Assembly: GCF_000419525.1 (NCBI RefSeq)
Contig: NZ_ATTE01000001.1
Coordinates: 4,811,001 to 4,875,000, forward strand
Direction of reading: 5' to 3'
DNA length: 64,000 nucleotides
DNA from: Leucothrix mucor DSM 2157
GTDB lineage: Bacteria > Pseudomonadota > Gammaproteobacteria > Thiotrichales > Thiotrichaceae
The translations under genes were made by a program, and so were the position numbers. Below the pieces are notes generated by a model that did not search any database, was not told the origin of the DNA, and saw only the letters and a list, made by a program, of their open reading frames with translations. Shown piece by piece: positions 20,556-30,014 of the stretch (the first letter of the stretch is position 1; every line of letters starts with the position of its first letter).

Positions 20556-21041
20556 TTATTCTTTTTCACGGAAACCAGTATGGCAGCCTTTGCAGGTCTT
20601 TCCCGCATCAACGAATGCGGCTTTAGTTTTATCCATATCACCGGCTTTAGCGACTTCTGCTAGTGCTGCTGCTGCCGTTTGAAACTCAACCATCTGCTCA
20701 TCAAAATCGGCTTTGTTATCCCAGATTGCTGCTTTCGCGCGAGTGTCGTCAGAAACGCCCGCTACCTCAAAACCAAAAGGCGCTAATTGCGATAGGGCAG
20801 CCAGTGCATCAGCATTTTTGGAGAATGTGTCTTTATCGAATTCAGTTTTTCCTTTAACCATGTCACCCATGGTGCCGAAGTGGTGGCCAACCATTTTATA
20901 GGTACTTTGGCGGTATTCAGCGGCATCTTCCTGAGCTTCTTTACTTGCGCCGTGGCTAGCGGCAAACGCGATGGTGCTGGCTGCGGCTAAGGTGCATAGA
21001 GTTACAACGGTAGCGATCGAGTGCTTGCGTAATGCGTTCAT
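20556..21041 (-). CDS. Cytochrome c'
   Basis: A 161-residue periplasmic heme protein. A signal peptide (ending AAASTIAFA) is followed by a four-helix bundle and a C-terminal heme motif CKGCH at residues 150-154, the typical place for class II cytochromes c'. The family binds NO and may protect against nitrosative stress or carry electrons. It lies upstream of phrB on the same strand and near a cytochrome b561 gene; a transcription link to phrB is possible because only about 55 bases separate them. Confidence 0.93.
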   Translation of the reverse strand: MNALRKHSIATVVTLCTLAAASTIAFAASHGASKEAQEDAAEYRQSTYKMVGHHFGTMGDMVKGKTEFDKDTFSKNADALAALSQLAPFGFEVAGVSDDTRAKAAIWDNKADFDEQMVEFQTAAAALAEVAKAGDMDKTKAAFVDAGKTCKGCHTGFREKE

Positions 21042-21158
21042 GTTGACCTCGGAATTGAATTAATTAAGAACAGATATAGCAACATTATTGTGAGCGTTTT
21101 ACCAGCCACACAACCTTACCATTTAATGAAATCTAGAGAAAATTGTGTGGTTTTATAC

Positions 21159-21950
21159 TTAGGATAAACGGCTAAGTAGCTCTGCCTTTTTGGTAGAGAA
21201 CTCGTCTTCTGTCAGAATGTCCTTTTTACGCAACTCAGCCAATTGCTCAATAATTCTGAACACGTCATTGCTGTCGGTTGTGTTTTGTGGCGCTGCGTTT
21301 TGGGTCTGATTCTGTACCGGCTCAACATACGGTGTTTGTGTGTTGGCAGGTGGATTAACCGGTGGGTTATAGACTGGCTCCGGTGCGACAGGCGCTTGGC
21401 CATTCACAGAAATTAGCGGCAAGTTCAGGGTAGAGAACGACCCGTACTGACTGCTGAACGTCATGCTGTTATTGTCGCCTTGTTGCTGCGAAACGCCACC
21501 AATTTGGTGATCCAGCGTGTCATAAATACTGACTTCGCCATTCACATCAACCGCCAAGCGATGAGAGCTTGGGAAGTACGCATAGCGTGTGTTGTTCTGC
21601 CCGCCAGATGATGAAGGAGAGCCTAGGTCGGCGCGCCACCAGTTATCGTTTACAGAAGGTTGTGCGGGTGCTTCAAACATATTCTGTGAGCTAGCTAACA
21701 AGTTAGACAACTCGCTGCACAAGCCATTTACTTTCGATTTAATGCCATAGTTAAACATATCGCCAACCATGGTCATTCCGCCTTGCATCCACTGGCCTGA
21801 GCCACCCAGCTCCGGATGGCTGAATTGCGCCATCGTTCCGCCGCCGTTTATAACAGCGTTGAGCATGGTCAGGACGGCATCATAAGATAGCCCGTAACGC
21901 TGAGCTAAACCATTAATGATGTCGTGTCCCTGAGGGGTAAGTTGTTGCAT
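21159..21950 (-). CDS. SHOCT-domain protein next to Anbu
   Basis: A 263-residue protein without signal peptide. Residues 1-60 form a helical opening (LTPQGHDIINGLAQRYGLSY) with a glycine-rich MAQFSHPELGGSGQWMQGGM stretch. The middle has a small beta-rich region (YAYFPSSHRLAVDVNGEVSI), then a Pro/Asn/Gln-rich linker, and the last 35 residues form a SHOCT motif (QLAELRKKDILTEDEFSTKK). SHOCT motifs are short helical hairpins thought to bring proteins together. It is 15 bases behind the Anbu gene and very probably co-transcribed. Similar proteins occur in other proteobacteria, but I know of no assigned role. Confidence 0.78.
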   Translation of the reverse strand: MQQLTPQGHDIINGLAQRYGLSYDAVLTMLNAVINGGGTMAQFSHPELGGSGQWMQGGMTMVGDMFNYGIKSKVNGLCSELSNLLASSQNMFEAPAQPSVNDNWWRADLGSPSSSGGQNNTRYAYFPSSHRLAVDVNGEVSIYDTLDHQIGGVSQQQGDNNSMTFSSQYGSFSTLNLPLISVNGQAPVAPEPVYNPPVNPPANTQTPYVEPVQNQTQNAAPQNTTDSNDVFRIIEQLAELRKKDILTEDEFSTKKAELLSRLS

Positions 21951-21965
21951 AACAATTAGTCCAAA

Positions 21966-22799
21966 TTAGTTTGGTAGTTGTACGGGCTCGATATCGGGCT
22001 GCGTACTATTTACAGGTTCTGAAACGGGTGCTGGTGGTGCAAAAGTGGGAGACAAGGAGGCTTTAGTCGGGCCGGATAGCTCGGGCAGCTTTGGCAATTT
22101 GCCGAAGGCTTCCAATAAGGTTTCACCCCAACGGGTCCGCAACAAACGTAAGTACGGATCACTGTTTCTGAAAATTCGATAGTCGCCTTGTACCAAGCTA
22201 TTGCTGGTGTAGCTGAATATTTCGATCGGTGGCCCAACTGTCACATTACTGCGCATGGTGGAGTCCATCGAAACCATCGCGGCACGAATTGCGTCATCTT
22301 CTGAAGTATCTTCCTGAATCACCCGATCCAGTAACGGCTTGCCATACTTGATTTCACCAATCTGTAAGAAGGGCGTCATCGTTGGGCAAGTGATGTGATT
22401 ACCTTGCGGATAAACCATAAAGATTTCAGGCGGGTCCATGCCAATCTGGCCACCAATAATAAAACTGGCTTCGGCATTAAAGCCGGAGTTCATTTGATTA
22501 TTGTGCTTATTTTGCATCATTTGACTAACGCGCCCGATATAGTCGGCCGCATCAGATAAGTATTTGACATTGTGCAGGTTGGTTTGTTCACTTTCGCGTA
22601 TATCGCGATTTACCTGCATCACCACATCTTGTGTTGTGGCAAGGTTTCCAGCACTCAGTAATACAAACTGCCGCTCACCCGGAATCCCCCAGCTAAACAT
22701 TTTGCTATAGGCATTGACGTGATCAGGGCCGGCATTGGTTCTTGAATCGGATGCGAATACCAAATGGGTATGTGTTTTGATGGCTATACAGTAAGTCAT
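21966..22799 (-). CDS. Anbu, bacterial proteasome beta-subunit homologue
   Basis: An Ntn-hydrolase-fold protein of 277 residues, starting at the ATG at 22799, which places a threonine at residue 2 for exposure as nucleophile after Met removal (MTYCIAIKT). Counting from that Thr1, Asp17 (FASDSRTNAG) and Lys32 are also present, as in active proteasome subunits. An upstream start at 22856 would bury the threonine and is rejected. The C-terminus has a Pro-rich tail (last 45 residues). Anbu forms rings or helices; its substrate is unknown. The divergent operon (permuted ATP-grasp, alpha-E, transglutaminase) matches the conserved partners known for this family. Confidence 0.92.
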   Translation of the reverse strand: MTYCIAIKTHTHLVFASDSRTNAGPDHVNAYSKMFSWGIPGERQFVLLSAGNLATTQDVVMQVNRDIRESEQTNLHNVKYLSDAADYIGRVSQMMQNKHNNQMNSGFNAEASFIIGGQIGMDPPEIFMVYPQGNHITCPTMTPFLQIGEIKYGKPLLDRVIQEDTSEDDAIRAAMVSMDSTMRSNVTVGPPIEIFSYTSNSLVQGDYRIFRNSDPYLRLLRTRWGETLLEAFGKLPKLPELSGPTKASLSPTFAPPAPVSEPVNSTQPDIEPVQLPN

Positions 22800-23174
22800 G
22801 GAGTGCTTGTCGTTATAAGTTCTAAAAAGGTAGACCCTGAAGGGAATATCATCCACTTTGTATCATATTTGCAACAATCATGCTTCAGATCAAGAGTGCG
22901 CTGACCCATTCTGATATTGTTTTAACAATTGGACTTGAGATCATTGAGACAACAGGGTATTACTAGTAGTGCGGTTTCATTGCTAACCATAGTACCCGCA
23001 AATCCCCTATTTTACTCTATATATCTAGAGAGTTTATCGCAATAGTTTGATCTAATAAGCCAAGCTTAGACAAGTGGCATAAAGCTTGCTACTTTCTCTT
23101 AGCAGCCTACAAAACACCGATGGCGCAATTCATGGCCTCGCAGCCCAAAACAATATGAATAAGGAAATCGTTCT
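22800..23174. promoter_or_regulatory. Divergent intergenic region between Anbu and the ATP-grasp operon
   Basis: About 375 bases without a convincing gene separate the two divergent transcription units. It must hold both promoters. I see AT-rich stretches around 22990-23050 and an imperfect CTCT/AGAG dyad near 23015-23032, but no clear operator. A ribosome binding site (AAGGAA) precedes the ATG at 23175. Confidence 0.45.
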
Positions 23175-24611
23175 ATGAAGTGGAATACGTACGACCCAAC
23201 TCCTTTTTATGATGAGGTGCTCGAAAATAGCGAAGATCCTCGTCCAGTGGCTGACCAATTATTTACGTATTTAAAATCATTGGATAATCCAGAGCTTCAA
23301 GCGCGCAAAGCCGCGTCCAAGTTATGCATTGAAGAGATGGGAGTGTCGTTTACCATCTATTCAGAAGGAAACAATATTGATAGAGATTGGCCGTTTGACG
23401 TAATTCCTCGTCCGATACCTGCTGACGAATGGAAACTGGTCGGAGAAGGTTTGAAACAGCGAATGAGGGCGCTGAATCTTTTTATAAATGACGTTTATAA
23501 TGAACAGAAGATTCTGGAAGTTGGCATTGTGCCACGTCACTTAATCGACGGTTCCACGAATTTTCTGAAAGCTTGTAAAGGTATTACGCCTCCGCATGGG
23601 GTGTGGGCTAATATCTCAGGCACCGATTTGGTGCGTGATGGTGAAGGTGTGTTCCGGGTGCTTGAAGATAACCTTCGAGTGCCGTCCGGCGTTTCTTATA
23701 TGATTGAGAACCGTCAGGTCACAAAACGCATCTTCCCGGAGGTCTTTAATGAACAAAGCATTTTGCCTGTTTCAGACTACCCAACTCACCTGTATGAAAT
23801 GCTGGCTTCGTTGTCGCCTCGTGAAATGGAGTTTCCCGTCATCGTCGTGCTAACACCGGGTATTTATAACTCCGCGTACTTTGAGCACTCTTTCTTGGCA
23901 CAGGAAATGGGTGCAGAGTTGGTGGAAGGTGCCGATCTGTTTGTGGATACAGACGACTGTGTTTATATGCACACAGTGGATGGCAAACAGCGTGTGGATG
24001 TGGTCTACCGCCGTGTGGATGATACATTCCTTGATCCTGAAGTCTTTAATGAGCATTCCATGTTGGGTGTGCCGGGCATTATGCGTGCCTGGAAAAAAGG
24101 GAATGTCGCGATTGCGAATGCACCAGGTAGTGGCGTGGCGGATGACAAAGCCGTCTATGCTTATGTACCTGCCATGATTAAGTACTACCTTGGCGAAGAG
24201 GCCCTGCTGCCAAACGTTAAAACCTACCTTTGCCACATTGAAGAAGATTGCAAATATACCCTCGAAAATCTCAATAAGCTGGTTGTTAAGCCGGTGAATG
24301 AGTCTGGCGGGTATGGCTTGCTGATCGGACCTCGTGCCAGTGAAGAGGAGCTTGAGAAGTTTAGGAAACTGATTAAAGCCAATCCTCGTAACTATGTGTC
24401 GCAGCCGACGCTGGACCTATCCACTGCGCCGGTCATTACGGATGAGGGATTATCACCTCGCCATTTAGACTTGCGACCCTTCATTTTGCAAGGCAAGGAT
24501 TGCTGGGTAACGCAGGGTGGTTTGACGCGAGTTGCAATGATCGAAGGTTCCTTAGTCGTTAACTCATCACAAGGCGGCGGCAGTAAAGACACCTGGATTG
24601 TCGAGACCTAA
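23175..24611 (+). CDS. Circularly permuted ATP-grasp protein
   Basis: A 478-residue protein of the circularly permuted ATP-grasp type 2 family (formerly DUF404/DUF407). The typical N-terminal FYDEVLENSEDPRP, the ATP-binding LKPV-like segment (KLVVKPVNESGGYGLLIGP) and the DLRPFILQGKDCWVTQGG ending are visible. These proteins are predicted to make peptide-like amide bonds and are found with alpha-E and transglutaminase genes, and in this case opposite Anbu. The ATG has a good ribosome binding site (AAGGAA at about 23160). The alpha-E gene follows after about 80 bases; the three genes read as one operon. Confidence 0.92.
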   Translation: MKWNTYDPTPFYDEVLENSEDPRPVADQLFTYLKSLDNPELQARKAASKLCIEEMGVSFTIYSEGNNIDRDWPFDVIPRPIPADEWKLVGEGLKQRMRALNLFINDVYNEQKILEVGIVPRHLIDGSTNFLKACKGITPPHGVWANISGTDLVRDGEGVFRVLEDNLRVPSGVSYMIENRQVTKRIFPEVFNEQSILPVSDYPTHLYEMLASLSPREMEFPVIVVLTPGIYNSAYFEHSFLAQEMGAELVEGADLFVDTDDCVYMHTVDGKQRVDVVYRRVDDTFLDPEVFNEHSMLGVPGIMRAWKKGNVAIANAPGSGVADDKAVYAYVPAMIKYYLGEEALLPNVKTYLCHIEEDCKYTLENLNKLVVKPVNESGGYGLLIGPRASEEELEKFRKLIKANPRNYVSQPTLDLSTAPVITDEGLSPRHLDLRPFILQGKDCWVTQGGLTRVAMIEGSLVVNSSQGGGSKDTWIVET

Positions 24612-24693
24612 AGGCATTGCCTGAGTCAGTGACATTTTGTGGGGAGTCAAACAGTACTCCCGATCTCACACTTAAAGAATAAGGAAGACTGCA

Positions 24694-25689
24694 ATGTTAT
24701 CCAGAAATGCAGAACGCGTATATTGGCTGGGGAGATACATAGAGCGAACCGAGGATACAGCTCGGTTGCTTAATGCATTTTCGCACGTAATGATGGATTT
24801 ACCTGCGTCCAGCAAGTTAGATTGGAATGTGTTACTCCAGATTCTGTCTGTTGAGGAACAATTCAAAAAGAAACATGGCGATGATGCCAGCGAAGAGAAC
24901 GTGATTAGCTTTTTGGTCACAGACTCCGAAAACCCCGGCTCCATTCGCTCAGCGATTCGCGCAGCTAGGGAGAATGCCCGTACCGTGCGCGATAGATTGC
25001 CACTGGAAGGCTGGGAAATACTGAATGACCTGAACCTGTTTGTTAAAAAACGGGAAAAAAACCTGGCTCAAAACCCGGTCAAACTGCGTAATCGTTTTCA
25101 GTTTTTGAAGGACGTAGTCGCCAAAAGCCAGCAATTTAATGGCATGGTTCAGAGCACGCTGAGCCGTAATCAGGCGTATGACTTTATCTCCTTTGGCCGC
25201 TTTATTGAGCGTGCCGATATGACGACCCGTATGCTGGATGTGGTTGCTGATATTTTGCTGCGTCGTCCCGAAGATGTGAGCGCGTTTGACTCGCACATTT
25301 GGATGGAGTTTATGAAGGCGCAAAATGCGGTGATGATGTATCGCGCAGAGAATGGCCCTCGTATTTCGGCCAAGTCGGTATTACACTTCTTACTGGGGCA
25401 GGAAGATTTTCCTCGCTCGATTAAATCGTGTTTACAAGAAATGACCCGTCTATCTCAGCAGCTGCCTCGTAATGAGGCTTTCATTGCTGAAACACAAAAG
25501 CTGATGCTGACCTTAGAAGATTATCAAAAGCACGCTGAAATAGTGCCGGCTGAATTGCGCGTGATGTTTGACGACACTCAAAAAGGCTTGAATCAGCTGC
25601 ACAGTGTTATTGCCGACACATGGTTTCTAGGGGCTGCGGCAGCGCCTGAATCCGAAACACAAACTCAAACCCAAACAGAGAGTTCATAG
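24694..25689 (+). CDS. Alpha-E domain protein
   Basis: A 331-residue, mainly helical protein (DUF403/alpha-E family). The N-terminus MLSRNAERVYWLGRYIERTE is the family signature, repeated in part by FGRFIERADMTTRMLDV in the middle. Biochemical function is unknown; it accompanies permuted ATP-grasp proteins in most genomes and is thought to act with them on a peptide substrate. The C-terminus has a short Gln-Thr repeat tail (QTQTQTE). Its TAG stop is directly followed by the start of the transglutaminase gene, so translation is probably coupled. Confidence 0.92.
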   Translation: MLSRNAERVYWLGRYIERTEDTARLLNAFSHVMMDLPASSKLDWNVLLQILSVEEQFKKKHGDDASEENVISFLVTDSENPGSIRSAIRAARENARTVRDRLPLEGWEILNDLNLFVKKREKNLAQNPVKLRNRFQFLKDVVAKSQQFNGMVQSTLSRNQAYDFISFGRFIERADMTTRMLDVVADILLRRPEDVSAFDSHIWMEFMKAQNAVMMYRAENGPRISAKSVLHFLLGQEDFPRSIKSCLQEMTRLSQQLPRNEAFIAETQKLMLTLEDYQKHAEIVPAELRVMFDDTQKGLNQLHSVIADTWFLGAAAAPESETQTQTQTESS

Positions 25690-28600
25690 ATGACTATTCA
25701 AGTCGCACTTAATCACAAGACGAGCTATGAATATGATCGGCCGGTGACCCTTTCGCCGCATGTGATCCGCCTGCGTCCGGCGTCGCATTCCCGTACACCG
25801 ATCAAAGCATACTCGCTGAAAATAGAGCCTGCAGACCATTATATCAACTGGATGCAGGACCCTTACGGTAACTACGAAGCACGGATAGTATTCCCTGAGA
25901 AGACTAACCATTTCTCGTTTGAAGTGGATTTGCTTGCCGATATGACAGTAATCAATCCCTTCGAATTCTTCGTAGAGTCCTATGCTGAAAACTATCCGTT
26001 CACCTATGAGAAAACCCTCAAGGCTGAACTTGCGCCATACCTGAAGAAAGGTCGATTGGGCAAAAAGCTAAAAGAGTGGCTTTCGACGGTGGATGTGTCA
26101 GAAGTTCGCGTTCAGGATTTCCTCGTGGTATTGAACCAACGTCTGCAAAAAGACATTGGCTACAATATCCGTATGGAGCCAGGCGTTCAGAGCTGCGAAG
26201 AAACACTCACTAAAGCGACTGGCTCATGCCGTGATACGGCTTGGTTGTTTGTAAATATTTTACGTCAACTTGGTTTGGCTGCGCGTTTCGTGTCTGGCTA
26301 CTTAGTACAGCTGACGTCAGATGAAAAATCATTGGATGGCCCATCCGGCCCTGAAGAAGATTTCACTGACTTACACGCTTGGTGTGAAGTGTTTATTCCG
26401 GGCGCGGGTTGGATTGGTTTGGATGCAACCTCTGGTCTATTCGCCAGTGAAGGCCATATTCCATTAGCCTGTACGCCTGACCCTTCAGGTGCTGCGCCAG
26501 TGACTGGCGGCATGGAAAAATGCGAAGTTATCGACTTTGAATTTAGCAATACCGTGCAGCGCTTCTTTGAAGATCCACGGGTTACCAAGCCGTATACCGA
26601 AAGCCAATGGGATGCGATTAACGCACTCGGCGAGCAAGTTGACCAAGAGCTGATTGCCGGCGATGTCCGCCTGACCATGGGTGGCGAACCGACATTCGTA
26701 TCGATTGACGATATGGAAGATGAGCAGTGGAATACTGGCGCGTTGGGTGACGATAAGCGTCGCTTAGCCGGTGAACTGTTCCTGCGAATGAACAAGCGCT
26801 TTGCCAAAGGCAGCTTGCTGCATTACGGACAAGGTAAATGGTATCCGGGTGAAGAAATCCCACGTTGGGCGCTGAGCTGTTTCTGGCGTAATGATGGTGT
26901 GGATATCTGGAAAAATCCTGATCTGATCGCCCAAGACAATACCGACTACAAGCACGATGAAAAGACGGCTGAAGCCTTCGGTAATATGCTGATTAAGCAT
27001 CTGGGATTGGATGAGAAATATCTGGTTCCTGCCTTTGAAGACAAGATGTACTTCTTGTGGAAAGAGGGTACCTTACCGGCAAATCTGAATTCTCAAAAAG
27101 CTGACCTGAAAGATCCGCTGGAGCGTCAGGCGATTGCTCGGGTATTGGCGCGTGGACTGGATACGCCATCCGGATACGCTCTGCCACTCAGCTGGGATTA
27201 CAATCAACAGACTTGGCACAGTGGACCGTGGGAGTTCCGTAACGAAACGTTATTCCTGATCCCTGGTGACTCACCAATGGGCTTACGTTTGCCATTGGGC
27301 TCATTGCCTTGGCAGGCTGAAGAAGAGCGTGAAATTCAGGTTGAACGCGATGGCATGGAAGAGCTTGATGCACTGGGCGATTACGCCAGTGAAGTCGATG
27401 AGCGCTACAATGCTGCTACCGGCGCAAAAGCTAAGTCTAAAGGTAAAGCGAAAGCCAAGAAAACCAAGACTGAAAAGGTTTGGGTTGACGTTCCTCACAC
27501 GGCTTTATCAATTGAAGCCCGCAATGGTTGTCTGACGGTATTTATGCCGCCTTTGACGTACCTTGAGCACTATCTGGATTTGATCGCAGCAGTAGAAGCG
27601 ACCGCAGCTAAGCTTGAAACACCAGTACGTGTTGAGGGTTACCCGCCACCACGCGACTACCGTGTGACTTCATTTGCCGTAACGCCAGATCCGGGTGTTA
27701 TCGAAGTAAATATCCATCCGGCCAGCAGCTGGAAAGAGTTAGTCACCAACACTGAGATTCTCTATGAAGAAGCGCGTCTGACGCGTTTGGGTACTGAGAA
27801 GTTCATGCACGATGGTCGTCACACCGGAACCGGTGGTGGTAACCATGTAACTTTAGGTGCCGCGCAGCCAACGGATAGCCCGTTCTTACGCCGCCCTGAT
27901 GTACTGCAAAGTTTGATTACATACTGGCAGCATCACCCGGCCTTGTCTTACCTGTTCTCTGGTCTATTTATTGGACCAACCAGTCAGGCACCACGAGTGG
28001 ATGAAGGTCGTGATGAAAAGCTTTATGAGCTGGATATTGCTTTCTCTCAAATGCCACAAGGTGGAACCAGCCAGCCTTGGTTAGTTGATCGTTTATTGCG
28101 TCATCTGCTGACTGATTTGACCGGTAACACGCATCGTTCAGAGTTCTGTATCGATAAGATGTACTCGCCGGATTCTGCGTCGGGTCGCCAAGGTATTCTT
28201 GAGTTCCGTGGTTTTGAAATGCCACCACATGCCCGCATGAGTTTGATGCAGGGTCTGTTGATTCGTTCATTGGTGGCTAAGTTCTGGCGCGAGCCTTATA
28301 ACAAGCCATTGGTACGTTGGGGCACTGAGCTGCATGACCGCTTTATGCTGCGTCACTATATCGAGTCAGATATGCGTGATGTGGTTCGTGATCTGAATGA
28401 TTCTGGTTACGACTTCCGCTTTGAGTGGTTAGCGCCATTCCTGGAGTTCCGTTTCCCACGCTTCGGTACGGTACAGCTAGATGACATCAGCATTCATGTG
28501 CATGGCGCGATTGAGCCTTGGCATGTATTGGGTGAAGAGTCTGGTAGTCAGGGTACGGCTCGTTACGTGGATTCCTCATTGGAGCGCGTACAGGTCATGA

Positions 28601-29061
28601 TTCAGGGCGTCACCGATTCACGCTATATTTTGGTGTGTAATGGTCAGCGCGTACCGCTTAAGAGCACGGGTAAGCATGGTGAATTTGTGGCGGGTATTCG
28701 TTACCGCGCATGGAATCCACCCTCCGCATTGCACCCAACCATTGGTGTGCATGCGCCGCTAGTGATCGACTTGGTGGATACCTGGAATGATCGCTCGGTG
28801 GGTGGTTGTACTTACCACGTTGCGCATCCTGGCGGCATGAATCCTGAGTCACCACCAATCAATGCGTTGGAAGCTGAATCTCGTCGTATCAGCCGTTTCT
28901 GGGAGTTTGGACATTCGCCGGTTTCAGTGGTGAACCCTGGCTTCCAAGATGTGCGCCACGATATCGTGCCTCATCAGAACAGCCAGCGTAACTTCAGCAA
29001 TCTGCCGTATAAGGATACTAAGGAGTACCCATACACGCTGGATCTAAGAAATATGCTGTAA
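25690..29061 (+). CDS. Transglutaminase-like/DUF2126 fusion protein
   Basis: A very large protein of 1123 residues. The N-terminal part (about 1-290) is a bacterial transglutaminase-like N domain plus a cysteine protease-like core; the catalytic triad is C180 (ATGSCRDTAWLF), H229 (DLHAWCEV) and D245 (GLDATSG). The rest (from about 310) is a DUF2126 domain. A Lys/Ala-rich linker (residues about 575-600) lies inside DUF2126. No signal peptide is seen, so it should be cytoplasmic. Genes for this family occur with alpha-E and permuted ATP-grasp proteins and with Anbu, as here. A terminator follows, closing the operon. Confidence 0.93.
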   Translation: MTIQVALNHKTSYEYDRPVTLSPHVIRLRPASHSRTPIKAYSLKIEPADHYINWMQDPYGNYEARIVFPEKTNHFSFEVDLLADMTVINPFEFFVESYAENYPFTYEKTLKAELAPYLKKGRLGKKLKEWLSTVDVSEVRVQDFLVVLNQRLQKDIGYNIRMEPGVQSCEETLTKATGSCRDTAWLFVNILRQLGLAARFVSGYLVQLTSDEKSLDGPSGPEEDFTDLHAWCEVFIPGAGWIGLDATSGLFASEGHIPLACTPDPSGAAPVTGGMEKCEVIDFEFSNTVQRFFEDPRVTKPYTESQWDAINALGEQVDQELIAGDVRLTMGGEPTFVSIDDMEDEQWNTGALGDDKRRLAGELFLRMNKRFAKGSLLHYGQGKWYPGEEIPRWALSCFWRNDGVDIWKNPDLIAQDNTDYKHDEKTAEAFGNMLIKHLGLDEKYLVPAFEDKMYFLWKEGTLPANLNSQKADLKDPLERQAIARVLARGLDTPSGYALPLSWDYNQQTWHSGPWEFRNETLFLIPGDSPMGLRLPLGSLPWQAEEEREIQVERDGMEELDALGDYASEVDERYNAATGAKAKSKGKAKAKKTKTEKVWVDVPHTALSIEARNGCLTVFMPPLTYLEHYLDLIAAVEATAAKLETPVRVEGYPPPRDYRVTSFAVTPDPGVIEVNIHPASSWKELVTNTEILYEEARLTRLGTEKFMHDGRHTGTGGGNHVTLGAAQPTDSPFLRRPDVLQSLITYWQHHPALSYLFSGLFIGPTSQAPRVDEGRDEKLYELDIAFSQMPQGGTSQPWLVDRLLRHLLTDLTGNTHRSEFCIDKMYSPDSASGRQGILEFRGFEMPPHARMSLMQGLLIRSLVAKFWREPYNKPLVRWGTELHDRFMLRHYIESDMRDVVRDLNDSGYDFRFEWLAPFLEFRFPRFGTVQLDDISIHVHGAIEPWHVLGEESGSQGTARYVDSSLERVQVMIQGVTDSRYILVCNGQRVPLKSTGKHGEFVAGIRYRAWNPPSALHPTIGVHAPLVIDLVDTWNDRSVGGCTYHVAHPGGMNPESPPINALEAESRRISRFWEFGHSPVSVVNPGFQDVRHDIVPHQNSQRNFSNLPYKDTKEYPYTLDLRNML

Positions 29062-29089
29062 GCATCGATTGATGTAGTCGCAATAAAAA

Positions 29090-29116
29090 GCCCGGCCAAT
29101 TTGGTCGGGCTTTTTT
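29090..29116 (+). terminator. Rho-independent terminator of the ATP-grasp/alpha-E/transglutaminase operon
   Basis: A nine-pair GC-rich stem (29090-29098 with 29102-29110, one G-T) with a 3-base loop is followed by six T. It lies about 30 bases after the stop codon. Confidence 0.9.
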
Positions 29117-29151
29117 GTATCCATTGAAAGCGCTAAGCCAATAGCTTGTGA

Positions 29152-29865
29152 TTAGCCTTCCAGTAGATTTTTGACAAATTCAGGCACCACTTCACTGGCA
29201 GGGCCATGAATCGAAAGGTCAAACATCGGGCTGGAGTCTGTTGGGTCAAGATTCAGCTCCACCGTTCTGGTGCCTTGCTGGCGCGCATACTGCACAAAGC
29301 CCGCGGCCGGATACACTTGGCCAGATGTACCAATCGATATAAACAGGGCGCTATCTTCCAGCGTGTTGTAGATCTCATCCATTTGCATTGGCATCTCGCC
29401 AAACCAAACGATGTCCGGGCGCAGCTGTCCCGGTTTGCCGCAACACTCACACATGGTTTGCAAATCAGTATCTTCTTGCCACTGATAAACCTGATTCGTT
29501 CTCACGCAGCGCACCTTGTTTAACTCGCCATGCATGTGGATTAAATTCAAGCTGCCGGCGCGCTCGTGCAGGTTATCGACATTTTGAGTCACTAATAGCA
29601 CTTCACCGGGGTAATGACGCTCCAGTTTGGCTAAAGCATGATGCGCCGCATTGGGCTGAACCTCGGGATCACGAAGTTGCGCGCGACGGCCGTTGTAAAA
29701 AGTGTGAACAAGTTTTGGGTTAGCCGTAAATCCCTCAGGCGTTGCAACGTCTTCAATGCGGTGTTCATGCCATAAGCCATCACTGGCACGAAAGGTTTGA
29801 ATGCCTGATTCGGCAGAAATTCCGGCACCGGTTAGAATGACGATCTTGGATTTTTCCTTGCTCAT
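29152..29865 (-). CDS. cobB: NAD-dependent protein deacylase (sirtuin, CobB-like)
   Basis: A 237-residue class III sirtuin that removes acyl groups from lysines using NAD. It has the NAD-binding [14 protein letters not shown], the [11 protein letters not shown] motif, catalytic H112 (IHMHGEL) and zinc-binding cysteines at C120, C139 and C141/C142. Tyr57 and Arg60 (TFYNGR) form the YxxR pair known from desuccinylases, so acids such as succinyl- or malonyl-lysine may be substrates. The length and motifs resemble E. coli CobB without its N-terminal extension. The gene stands alone between a terminator and a divergent UPF0149 gene. Confidence 0.94.
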   Translation of the reverse strand: MSKEKSKIVILTGAGISAESGIQTFRASDGLWHEHRIEDVATPEGFTANPKLVHTFYNGRRAQLRDPEVQPNAAHHALAKLERHYPGEVLLVTQNVDNLHERAGSLNLIHMHGELNKVRCVRTNQVYQWQEDTDLQTMCECCGKPGQLRPDIVWFGEMPMQMDEIYNTLEDSALFISIGTSGQVYPAAGFVQYARQQGTRTVELNLDPTDSSPMFDLSIHGPASEVVPEFVKNLLEG

Positions 29866-30014
29866 GCGACTCTCTTTGGGAAACTGTTCGTGCGATTATT
29901 TTACACGGTTGTCAAATCAAGGGAATCAGATTGCACAGAGCGGTCAATTTATAGGTAGAATAGTCGGCGACACGATATTTTTCGTGATGCCTGATTTTCT
30001 GAACTGAGCCCAAT

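Noticed and set aside
23850..24236. 128-residue minus-strand frame inside the ATP-grasp gene
   Set aside because: Shadow of the plus-strand gene with no family similarity or ribosome binding site.
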